From JAQIBY01 sp046546095 (GTDB lineage: Bacteria; Bacteroidota; Bacteroidia; Bacteroidales; ML635J-15): a DNA stretch of 14,902 nucleotides. Positions 1-6,435 of this stretch are shown here, piece after piece. The notes under the pieces are model-generated. The model ran no database searches and was not told the DNA's origin. It saw nothing but the letters and a program-made list of their open reading frames with translations. The translations under genes were made by a program, and so were the position numbers. Each line of letters starts with the position of its first letter. Within the stretch, counting starts at the first letter, position 1. The DNA lies in NCBI GenBank assembly GCA_046546095.1, contig JBKGYK010000073.1, forward strand, positions 1 to 14,902, read 5' to 3'.

Positions 1-16
1 TTATTAAAGAAACCAT

Positions 17-1009
17 TTAGTTCTCATCTGGCATGGTGGCATTCAGCCGAAAACTACTTGCTGTTTTTTTAAAGCAGGCCAGGTGTTCTTCAAAATACTT
101 GAGTGTAGTGCCGGTAAGTTGGTATACGGTGGTACCATCAAACAAGACCATCACATATATAAGTTCCGACTTACCGGTTTTTGTGTTTTTCCCTATCCCG
201 TATATTTCATAACCAGGCAAACCATCAACGGTAACGGCTTTTGGTGATACTTCCTGTTTATCTCCGAATTCCAGTGGATATTGATTCAACACTTTATCCA
301 GATATTTTTCTTTATCTTCTCCGCGGGGTATTGTAGTTTCATTGATCATAAAAGCCGTTTTGGCATCTGTCTGGCTTGGCATCTGTCCATCATCGGTAAA
401 AACGAGGGAATTCATCAGTATATTACCGGGTTGCAGATCACAAAAGCTGTAATCCACGCTAAAATCAAAGGCATCTGTAATGTCAGTTTCGTTTTCGGGT
501 TTATATATTACACTCAGCAAAGCTGATTTAATTTTCCCGGCCTCGTTTTGTGCATCCTTGTCTTTTATCCAGGAAGCGTTCATCACATAGCTCGTTTCGG
601 CATCACCAATAACCAGCACATAGCGCATGTATGTTTTACCGTAGGCAATTTGCACTCCGGATTGCAGCATAGCCTGGTAACCATTGATTCTGTACATGAC
701 TTCATCGGCTACCACCATACCTTCACGAATATCTTTGTTGCGCTTAAATGCCAGAAAATTCTCCTGCACACTTCCGGGGGCCTTAAAAACCATAATTGAG
801 CTGCCGGCCAGTTGATTCTCAAAACCATGAAAGCGATTTGATTTCTCGTAAGATTCCGGTGGAACTATGCTTAATGCAGTTCCGCGGATTTTTTCATATC
901 CGGCATGCTCTTTGTTTTCAATAATAATGGATTTTTGAGCAAAAACATTACCTTGTAAGCCCAAAATTAGTAATGTGTAAATTAGTAATGTGTTATTTAG
1001 TTTTTTCAT
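17..1009 (-). CDS. Secreted protein of unknown function with two similar halves
   Basis: 330 residues, beginning with a clear signal peptide: basic MKKLNN, a hydrophobic core, and a likely cleavage after VFA at residue 24. The mature protein seems to consist of two related halves, about residues 28-170 and 180-327. Each starts near an amphipathic segment, has an NGYQ or DGLPGYE turn, then a hydrophobic strand (MRYVLVIGD; SELIYVMVLFDG), a second strand (TSYVMNASW; TVYQLTGTT), and ends in a helix resembling KIKSALLSV or FKKTASSF. That order resembles small PsbP/DcrB/Mog1-like alpha-beta domains, but this is fold-level inference and no family is recognised with certainty. It has no lipobox, so it is probably periplasmic or released. 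The gene diverges from the plug protein gene only 35 bases away. An in-frame tandem duplication lies in the signal-peptide core. Function unknown. Confidence 0.85.
   Translation of the reverse strand: MKKLNNTLLIYTLLILGLQGNVFAQKSIIIENKEHAGYEKIRGTALSIVPPESYEKSNRFHGFENQLAGSSIMVFKAPGSVQENFLAFKRNKDIREGMVVADEVMYRINGYQAMLQSGVQIAYGKTYMRYVLVIGDAETSYVMNASWIKDKDAQNEAGKIKSALLSVIYKPENETDITDAFDFSVDYSFCDLQPGNILMNSLVFTDDGQMPSQTDAKTAFMINETTIPRGEDKEKYLDKVLNQYPLEFGDKQEVSPKAVTVDGLPGYEIYGIGKNTKTGKSELIYVMVLFDGTTVYQLTGTTLKYFEEHLACFKKTASSFRLNATMPDEN
964..993. repeat. Perfect 15-base tandem duplication inside a signal-peptide coding sequence
   Basis: The plus-strand unit aaattagtaatgtgt occurs twice head to tail (964-978 and 979-993) with no mismatch. 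On the coding (minus) strand it duplicates five codons, giving TLLIY followed by TLLIL in the hydrophobic core of the secreted protein's signal peptide. The period is a multiple of three, so gain or loss of a copy would keep the reading frame. Confidence 0.9.
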
Positions 1010-1044
1010 AACAGTCTGCGTTTAAGCGGCAAAAAACAATATTG

Positions 1045-2340
1045 ATGCCAAATTTTTTGAAACATACCCTTGTTGCTTTTCTCTTAGCAAAGTTAATGAT
1101 TCTTTCGCTTTTTGCCGGAGAAAATGAAGTCTTTTATGATGAGGTTTTTGATGAAGACATAAAGACAGTCCGTATCCACCAAAAAGGCTGGGAAGTATCA
1201 TATCCGTTTTATGAGTTACACAGTGGTAATAAACTGCTTTTGAGTTTTGACGATCTGCATGAGTATTCCAGGGATCTCGAATATAAAGTTATTCATTGCG
1301 ATCAGAACTGGCGCAAAAGCAATCTCTTCTTTTCTGATTATGTTGATGGTTTTGAATCAAATCCTGTTCGCGAGAGGGAAATGTCGGTCAATACTTTTAT
1401 CCCGTATGATCATTACACCCTTGAGCTTCCCAATGAAGATGTGAGATTCCGAAAATCCGGGAATTATGTAGTCATGGTGTATCAGGCTACGGAGCCCGAA
1501 AATCCCTTATTTGTCAAGCGATTTATGGTTGTGGAGCATGATGTGAAGGTAAACGCGGAAGTCAGACAACCGGTAATGAGTCTTTACCGCAGTATTGGTC
1601 AGGATGTAAAATTCAGCCTTGAAACCAACAATATGGAATTCAACAATGTGTTTGAAGATCTGGACGTTGTTATTGTGCAGAACAATCAGTGGGAGGGAGC
1701 AAAGACGGGTTTTGATCCGGATTTCATCAACAATGAGGAAATTGTTTTTCATCGGGATGATCAGGCTGTATTCAAAGCTTCAAACGAATACAGGCGTTTT
1801 TCCACCAGAGACTTGAAATACACCGATGATGAAGTGGCAGCCATCAATTATGACAAACCAAATTATTTCATTACCCTGGCAACTGATCCGGATTTGCGTT
1901 TTAAGCAATACCTGGATCGCGATGATTTTAACGGACGATATATGATTTCAAACAGGGAAGGCTGGGAAGCTCTTACTGATGCCGACTATACCTGGGTGAA
2001 ATTCAGGCTGCCTGCCCGCAGTAATCTAATGCCTGATGAAGTTCATGTGTACGGGGAGCTTACACAGTGGCGCTGTGATGAGCATTCTCAAATGACTTTC
2101 AATCCGAAAACCCGGATGTACGAAACTGAGCTTTTTCTCAAGCAGGGGGTATATACATACCGTTATGTACTGAAAGAAGATGGTGGTGAGATAGATCATA
2201 TGCGATTTGAAGGTTCCCACTGGGAAACAGAAAACGATTACATGATTATTGTCTATTATCATGACCGGCGATTGGGTGCTGACCGTATCATCGGCTTTGA
2301 TCTGGTAAATTCCCGCCAAAATACTGAGGGCAGGGAATAA
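1045..2340 (+). CDS. Type IX secretion system plug protein (DUF5103)
   Basis: 431 residues from the ATG at 1045; a TTG directly before it (1042) extends the frame by one codon but ATG is the more natural start. The first 24 or so residues form a signal peptide (hydrophobic VAFLLAKLMILSLFA). The body matches my knowledge of DUF5103: an N-terminal beta-rich part with the YPFYELHSGNKLLLSFDDL and LEYKVIHCDQNW segments, a middle part with YHYTLELPN-like strands and NYVVMVYQ, and a conserved PVMSLYR stretch. In Flavobacterium the plug protein binds the periplasmic side of the SprA translocon and blocks the pore when no PorV-substrate complex is present. The last third (about residues 320-420, VHVYGELTQW to YTYRYVL) looks like an immunoglobulin-like E-set/CBM48-type sandwich. 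No other T9SS gene is in the window, which is usual because T9SS genes are scattered. Confidence 0.85.
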   Translation: MPNFLKHTLVAFLLAKLMILSLFAGENEVFYDEVFDEDIKTVRIHQKGWEVSYPFYELHSGNKLLLSFDDLHEYSRDLEYKVIHCDQNWRKSNLFFSDYVDGFESNPVREREMSVNTFIPYDHYTLELPNEDVRFRKSGNYVVMVYQATEPENPLFVKRFMVVEHDVKVNAEVRQPVMSLYRSIGQDVKFSLETNNMEFNNVFEDLDVVIVQNNQWEGAKTGFDPDFINNEEIVFHRDDQAVFKASNEYRRFSTRDLKYTDDEVAAINYDKPNYFITLATDPDLRFKQYLDRDDFNGRYMISNREGWEALTDADYTWVKFRLPARSNLMPDEVHVYGELTQWRCDEHSQMTFNPKTRMYETELFLKQGVYTYRYVLKEDGGEIDHMRFEGSHWETENDYMIIVYYHDRRLGADRIIGFDLVNSRQNTEGRE

Positions 2341-2365
2341 CTCATGCTTAATCATAGAAACCGGT

Positions 2366-2393
2366 ATGCAGGAAAACTGCATGTTTTGTTTTG
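2366..2393 (+). terminator. Probable rho-independent terminator of the plug protein gene
   Basis: A 6-bp stem ATGCAG / CTGCAT (2366-2371 and 2377-2382) closes a GAAAA loop and is followed by a T-rich tract, gttttgttttg. It starts 26 bases after the stop codon of the plug gene. The stem is short and the T tract is interrupted by G, so strength is uncertain. Confidence 0.5.
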
Positions 2394-2453
2394 ATTCATA
2401 ATGATATCTTTTCATTGTTTTGAAGATAAATCCTTTTTGTATGATATTTTGAT

Positions 2454-2461
2454 TATCTTTG
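2454..2461 (+). promoter_or_regulatory. Candidate Bacteroidota -7 element (TATCTTTG) for the RRM gene
   Basis: TATCTTTG fits the primary-sigma -7 consensus TAnnTTTG of Bacteroidota exactly. The nearest upstream TTG (2437-2439) is only 14 bases away, shorter than the usual spacing of about 19-21, so the -33 part is poor. If used, transcription would start near 2468 and give a leader of about 200 bases before the RRM start codon. Confidence 0.4.
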
Positions 2462-2669
2462 TTGCAAATAAGGTGTGAGAGTTTGTGTGAAAAGCTACTT
2501 AACACTTAGTGAATCCCTGCCTCTTATTGAATCCCTGTTTTAAATTACTGGTCAGAAAAAGTTGTTGCCTGACCGCAAGACCAAAAACACACCGGATAAA
2601 CCGGCAACTGAAAGTTTTGTGTATAGTGACAGCACCAGATTAATGAAATATTAAATTAAAGAAAAGATT
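2462..2669 (+). other. Long non-coding leader before the RRM gene
   Basis: The 329 bases between the plug gene and the RRM gene contain no convincing coding sequence. After the terminator and the -7 element, the remaining stretch holds a direct repeat GAATCCCTG (2511-2519 and 2529-2537, 18 bases apart) and an inverted repeat GGTCAG / CTGACC (2550-2555 and 2569-2574, 13-base loop). The end is A-rich (aaagaaaagatt) just before the ATG. By analogy with cspA-type genes, a long structured leader before an RNA-chaperone gene could control translation; this is inference. Confidence 0.4.
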
Positions 2670-2924
2670 ATGAACATTTACGTAGGAAACCTTGATTTCA
2701 AAGTGGAAGAAAACGATTTAAAAGAATTGGTTGAACCATTTGGCACTGTTGATTCAGTAAAAATTATCACAGACAAATACAGTGGAAGAAGCAAGGGCTT
2801 TGGTTTTGTTACCATGGAAAATGATGATGAAGCAAAAGAAGCAATTGACAAATTAAACAATACCTCATTTTCAGACAGAACAATTGTCGTGAATGAAGCA
2901 AGACCAAAAAGAGAAAACTATTAG
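2670..2924 (+). CDS. Small single-RRM RNA-binding protein
   Basis: 84 residues forming one complete RNA recognition motif and little else. RNP2 is IYVGNL (residues 3-8) and RNP1 is KGFGFVTM (residues 42-49); the last aromatic position of the eukaryotic consensus is Met, as is common in bacterial RRM proteins. The beta-alpha-beta-beta-alpha-beta order is complete, ending in RTIVVNEARPK and a short basic tail. Such proteins bind single-stranded RNA in the cytoplasm and are frequent in Bacteroidota and cyanobacteria, where some are cold-induced or act as global post-transcriptional regulators. The ATG is preceded by an A-rich stretch rather than a Shine-Dalgarno sequence. It lies upstream of a cold-shock-domain gene in the same orientation, suggesting a shared role in RNA structure control, although a palindrome and a second -7-like element separate them. 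Confidence 0.93.
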   Translation: MNIYVGNLDFKVEENDLKELVEPFGTVDSVKIITDKYSGRSKGFGFVTMENDDEAKEAIDKLNNTSFSDRTIVVNEARPKRENY

Positions 2925-2976
2925 AGCGATACGATCGTTTGAAATAAAAGTTTTACCATTATATAGCATGGCCAAA

Positions 2977-2999
2977 GAACAAGAAAATATTTCTTGTTC
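2977..2999. promoter_or_regulatory. Perfect 10-bp palindrome before the cold-shock gene
   Basis: GAACAAGAAA (2977-2986) and TTTCTTGTTC (2990-2999) are exact inverted copies around a 3-base centre. The right arm ends 9 bases before a TATTTTTG -7-like element, so the palindrome covers the -33 region expected for the cold-shock gene. That placement suggests an operator. It could instead be a hairpin in RNA, but it is AT-rich and not directly followed by a T tract, so it makes a poor terminator. Confidence 0.55.
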
Positions 3000-3008
3000 A
3001 GGCTGTGA

Positions 3009-3016
3009 TATTTTTG
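3009..3016 (+). promoter_or_regulatory. Candidate -7 element (TATTTTTG) for the cold-shock gene
   Basis: TATTTTTG fits TAnnTTTG exactly and lies 37 bases before the ATG of the cold-shock-domain gene. The only nearby TTG (2994-2996) is 12 bases upstream, too close for a standard -33 element, so the promoter may need an activator. Confidence 0.4.
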
Positions 3017-3053
3017 TACAATTGTCATTCATTTAAAAATTTAAAAAGTAATT

Positions 3054-3536
3054 ATGGGAAGATCCAGTGAGACTTATAAGAAGAAAGAAGTAAGAAACAA
3101 AAAAGAAAAGAAGAAAAAAGCCAAACTCGAGAAGAAGCAATCACGCAAGGACAATGATAAGAAAAGCCTTGATGATATGATTGCATATGTTGATGAGAAC
3201 GGCCGGTTATCTGACACACCACCTGATCCAAGTGAAAAGGAAGAGGTTAAAGCCGAAGATATCCAGGTAGCAGTTCCCAAAAGCGAAGATGTGGAAATGG
3301 ATCCCATCAGAAAAGGTGTTGTTGACTTCTTTAATGATACCAAAGGATTTGGATTTATCAAGGATTCTGAGACTAAAGAATCGGTATTTGTTCACATCAA
3401 TAATGTTGACGGAGATATCAGAGAAGGAAATCTTGTGCAGTTTGAAGTAGAAATGGGAGCCAGGGGCCCTGCAGCTGCCAACGTCAAACAAATCAAAGAA
3501 GAGCCCAAAAAGAAAGATTCAGGAGAGCAGAAATAA
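3054..3536 (+). CDS. Cold-shock-domain protein with a lysine-rich N-terminal tail
   Basis: 160 residues in three parts. Residues 8-43 are extremely basic (KKKEVRNKKEKKKKAK and more) and probably disordered or helical. Residues 44-82 form an acidic linker. Residues 87-148 are a cold-shock domain with RNP1 KGFGFI (97-102) and RNP2 VFVHI (111-115), followed by GNLVQFEVEMGARGPAAANV and a charged tail. Cold-shock domains bind single-stranded RNA or DNA and melt RNA secondary structure. The usual CspA is about 70 residues, so the N-terminal half is an extension; lysine-tailed cold-shock proteins of this length are known in Bacteroidota. The basic tail probably adds non-specific RNA or ribosome contacts (inference). 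The gene is followed by a strong terminator at 3561-3593. Confidence 0.93.
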   Translation: MGRSSETYKKKEVRNKKEKKKKAKLEKKQSRKDNDKKSLDDMIAYVDENGRLSDTPPDPSEKEEVKAEDIQVAVPKSEDVEMDPIRKGVVDFFNDTKGFGFIKDSETKESVFVHINNVDGDIREGNLVQFEVEMGARGPAAANVKQIKEEPKKKDSGEQK

Positions 3537-3560
3537 ACTCATCCTCCATAATAATATCAT

Positions 3561-3593
3561 AAAAAAACCGGAAACATATGTTCCGGTTTTTTT
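3561..3593. terminator. Bidirectional rho-independent terminator
   Basis: The 13-base arms AAAAAAACCGGAA (3561-3573) and TTCCGGTTTTTTT (3581-3593) are exact inverted copies with a 7-base loop. Both strands show a GC core followed by a T run, so it can end the plus-strand cold-shock transcript and the minus-strand ettA transcript that converge here. Confidence 0.9.
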
Positions 3594-3636
3594 GTTGCCT
3601 GATTCTGAAATCATGACAGACATGTGCGTTTTGACT

Positions 3637-5325
3637 CTATCTGGTTAGCTTTTTGTATTTTACACGTTTTAGAATAATATCTCCGCCAAGGCGTTTCCTG
3701 AGATTTTCTTCATACTCGCTATACGTACCTTCAAAGAATTTCACGCTGGAATTTCCTTCAAATGCGAGGATGTGAGTGCAGATTCTGTCCAGAAACCACC
3801 TGTCATGTGAGATGACCACAGCACAGCCGGCAAAATTCTCAATTCCTTCCTCCAGGGCACGAAGGGTATTGACATCAATATCATTGGTGGGCTCATCAAG
3901 CAATAATACATTGGCTTCGGTTTTCAGGGTCATGGCAAGATGCAGACGATTTCTTTCTCCACCACTGAGAACACCAACCTTTTTCTGCTGGTCAGCCCCT
4001 CCGAAATTAAACCTGCTGACATAAGCCCGTGCATTGACAGTAGAGCTTCCCAGTTTGATTTCTTCATGCCCTCCGCTGATCACCTCAAAAACAGTCTTTT
4101 CAGGATCCAGGTCGGCATGAGCCTGATCCACATACCCAAGCTCCACAGTGTCACCAACTTTAAATTCGCCTTCATCCGGCTGTTCTTCATCCATGATCAT
4201 GCGGAACAAGGTAGTTTTTCCTGCACCATTCGGCCCGATCACCCCGACAATACCAGCTTGTGGAAGTTTGAAATTCAGATGTTCAAAAAGAAGCACATCA
4301 TCATATCCTTTGGCAACATCAATTGCCTCAATTACTTCCTGGCCAAGCCGCGGACCATTGGGAATGGGGATTTCTATTTTGCTCTCCTTCTCCTTGATAT
4401 CCTCTGACATCATGGTTTCGTAATTGTTCAGCCTGGCCTTGCCTTTGCTCTGACGGCCTTTGGGGCCTTTTTGAGCCCATTCAAGTTCATGTTGTAATGC
4501 TTTTTGTCTCTTGCTTTCCTGTTTTTCTTCCTGGCGCAGACGCTCCAGCTTTTGTTCAAGCCATTGAGAATAATTGCCTTTGAATGGAATGCCTTCACCA
4601 CGGTCCAGTTCCAGTATCCAGCCTGCAACATTGTCAAGAAAATACCTGTCATGCGTTACCGCAATTACCGTTCCTTTGTATTGCTGCAGGTGCTGCTCCA
4701 GCCAGTGCACAGTTTCAGCATCCAAATGGTTGGTGGGCTCATCAAGCAAGAGGATATCCGGTTGTTGTAAAAGAAGACGACAGAGCGCAACCCTGCGGCG
4801 TTCTCCACCAGACAATACGGATATCTGTTTGTCTCCGGGTGGTGTGCGCAGGGCATCCATGGCAAGCTCAAGTTTGGAATCAATATCCCAGGCATCAAGC
4901 TGATCAATTTTTTCCTGTACAGTACTTTGCTTTTCTATCAGCTTGTTCATTTTGTCAGGATCATTCATGATTTCTTCGTCCATGAATCTGGCATTGATCT
5001 CCTCGTATTCAGCAAGCAGGTCTACAGTTGACTGTACTCCTTCCTTAACAATATCCAGAACAGTTTTCTCCTCATCAAGCTTTGGTTCCTGCGGCAAATA
5101 TCCCACGGAATAATCTGCTGCAAATGCCACTTCACCTTCAAATTCCTTTTCCAATCCGGCTATGATGCGCAGTACTGTGGATTTTCCAGCACCATTCAAA
5201 CCCAGGATACCGATTTTTGCTCCGTAAAAGAAGGACAAATAAATATCTTTGAGTATTTGTTTTCCCTGTGGTGTACGTTTGTTAACGTTAACCATTGAGA
5301 ATATTATTTTCTTGTCATCTGCCAT
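3637..5325 (-). CDS. ettA: Energy-dependent translational throttle protein EttA (ABC-F ATPase)
   Basis: 562 residues, close to the roughly 555 of E. coli EttA. Two ABC domains sit in one chain without membrane segments. Domain 1 has Walker A GLNGAGKST (42-50), signature LSGGERRRVALCRLL, and Walker B LLLDEPTNHLD with catalytic Glu196. Domain 2 has Walker A GPNGAGKTT (364-372, K370), signature LSGGERNRLHLAMTL, and LLLDEPTNDIDVNTL with Glu478. The glutamates are offset by 8 from E. coli E188 and E470. The linker between domains (about 240-320) is the charged helical P-site tRNA-interaction motif with KGPKGRQSKGKARLNNYE, and the C-terminus KRVKYKKLTR is EttA-like. EttA binds the ribosomal E site and tunes entry into elongation according to ATP/ADP ratio. 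A good promoter lies just upstream, and the gene shares the bidirectional terminator. Confidence 0.96.
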   Translation of the reverse strand: MADDKKIIFSMVNVNKRTPQGKQILKDIYLSFFYGAKIGILGLNGAGKSTVLRIIAGLEKEFEGEVAFAADYSVGYLPQEPKLDEEKTVLDIVKEGVQSTVDLLAEYEEINARFMDEEIMNDPDKMNKLIEKQSTVQEKIDQLDAWDIDSKLELAMDALRTPPGDKQISVLSGGERRRVALCRLLLQQPDILLLDEPTNHLDAETVHWLEQHLQQYKGTVIAVTHDRYFLDNVAGWILELDRGEGIPFKGNYSQWLEQKLERLRQEEKQESKRQKALQHELEWAQKGPKGRQSKGKARLNNYETMMSEDIKEKESKIEIPIPNGPRLGQEVIEAIDVAKGYDDVLLFEHLNFKLPQAGIVGVIGPNGAGKTTLFRMIMDEEQPDEGEFKVGDTVELGYVDQAHADLDPEKTVFEVISGGHEEIKLGSSTVNARAYVSRFNFGGADQQKKVGVLSGGERNRLHLAMTLKTEANVLLLDEPTNDIDVNTLRALEEGIENFAGCAVVISHDRWFLDRICTHILAFEGNSSVKFFEGTYSEYEENLRKRLGGDIILKRVKYKKLTR

Positions 5326-5348
5326 ACTATTATTGTTTTTAATGGATT

Positions 5349-5379
5349 GCGAAGGTAGTATTTTTTACACCCACAGCAA
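5349..5379 (-). promoter_or_regulatory. Bacteroidota-type promoter of ettA
   Basis: On the minus strand TTG (5379-5377) is followed after 19 bases by TACCTTCG (5357-5350). This fits the -33/-7 pair TTG-N19-TAnnTTTG with one change (C for T). The predicted start is about 20 bases before the ettA ATG. It is the best-formed promoter I found in the window. Confidence 0.65.
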
Positions 5380-5393
5380 GTGACATACATCAT

Positions 5394-5428
5394 AAAAAAA
5401 TGCCGGAAAGACAAAGACGATCCGGCAT
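5394..5428 (-). terminator. Rho-independent terminator of the MscS-type gene
   Basis: Read on the minus strand, ATGCCGGA (5428-5421) and TCCGGCAT (5407-5400) form an 8-bp stem with a 13-base loop, followed by a run of seven T (5400-5394). It lies 22 bases after the channel gene's stop codon and upstream of the ettA promoter. Confidence 0.85.
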
Positions 5429-5450
5429 AATGAGAAAAATCCTGTTTATT

Positions 5451-6380
5451 CTATTCAGCTTTGTTTTCCATCCTGAGAGACAATGGAGAAATTTCATCGC
5501 CCCAGTAAACAGTAGTGTGGGGGAATGGTATCTCAATATTTTTGCTGTCAAAGGCAATTTTTAAACGCCGGCGGTATTCACGTCCGGTTGACCACTGATC
5601 TCCGGGCTTGGTTTTGATTCTGGCTTTGATCACCAGGGCTGAATCACCAAACTCATTCAAACCGAAAATCTCTATGGGCTCAATCATCATCTTACCAAAC
5701 TCATCGTCTTTTGCCAGGTCTTCCCCAACTTCTTTCATGATCTCCATCACATGATCGATATCCTCTTTGTATGCAACACCAATGTCCAGGACAATGGCAG
5801 ACCACTCTTTGGTCATATTAGCAAGGGTATTGATCTTACCGTTTTGGAAAATATGAACAGTTCCGGCAAAATCCCGTAAGGTTATGGTACGCAATTCAAT
5901 ATCTTCCACAAGACCTGCGGTGCCGTTTATGATGGCAACATCACCGGTCCTGAGCTGGTCTTCGAGCAAGATGAAAAAACCTGAAATGATATCCCGGACG
6001 AGTTCCTGAGCACCAAAACCAATGGCCAGACCAAGTATACCTGCGGAAGCAATGATAGGACCAATATTAACACCAAATTTACTGAGAAGCAGCATAATAA
6101 ATAGCAGCCAGATAACTACCCTCATGATGTTTTTAAAAATTCCCATCAGAGTATTGGCACGTTTTTCAGCCTCCGGGTCAGGAGCACCTGTACCACGTGC
6201 AGATCGTTTTGAAATAAATTTATTTAAGCGTTTGGTTGCGAATCTTACCAGACGGAATGAGACAATTGTAATCAGAATGATAATCAATACTGAGATACCG
6301 TCGGTAATCAACCAGTCCATGGCTTTTTCATAAGCATTTTCCCAAAATATTGATTCAAATACTTTTGCTGTTAAAATCAT
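5451..6380 (-). CDS. Small-conductance mechanosensitive channel (MscS family)
   Basis: 309 residues, near the 286 of E. coli MscS. Three membrane segments are visible: about 28-47 (ISVLIIILITIVSFRLV), 84-100 (IMRVVIWLLFIMLLL), and the pore-lining helix 106-136 with the small-residue pattern ASAGILGLAIGFGAQ that packs the heptameric pore. A beta domain follows (RTGDVAIINGTAGLVEDIELRTITLRDFAGTVHIFQNGKI, where FQNG replaces the usual PNG turn), then the C-terminal alpha-beta vestibule with DIGVAYKEDIDHVMEIMKEV. The channel opens under membrane tension to release solutes in hypo-osmotic shock. There is only one TM segment pair before the pore helix and no large periplasmic domain. It lies 55 bases after the ygiQ-type gene with no terminator seen between, so co-transcription is possible. 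Confidence 0.93.
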   Translation of the reverse strand: MILTAKVFESIFWENAYEKAMDWLITDGISVLIIILITIVSFRLVRFATKRLNKFISKRSARGTGAPDPEAEKRANTLMGIFKNIMRVVIWLLFIMLLLSKFGVNIGPIIASAGILGLAIGFGAQELVRDIISGFFILLEDQLRTGDVAIINGTAGLVEDIELRTITLRDFAGTVHIFQNGKINTLANMTKEWSAIVLDIGVAYKEDIDHVMEIMKEVGEDLAKDDEFGKMMIEPIEIFGLNEFGDSALVIKARIKTKPGDQWSTGREYRRRLKIAFDSKNIEIPFPHTTVYWGDEISPLSLRMENKAE

Positions 6381-6435
6381 ATGTTCTTTTTTGTCAAAAA
6401 ATAGCCAAAAATGACAGACTTACAAAAATTATTTA

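Noticed and set aside
2026..2505. Open frame of 159 codons on the minus strand over the plug gene end and the following spacer
   Set aside because: It overlaps the well-supported plug protein, its translation is low-complexity and matches nothing known, and it runs antisense through the terminator hairpin.
6392..6416. Inverted repeat TGTCA-N15-TGACA between the ygiQ-type and MscS genes
   Set aside because: Arms of 5 bases with a 15-base AT-rich spacer are common by chance, and there is no T tract placement that would make it a terminator.
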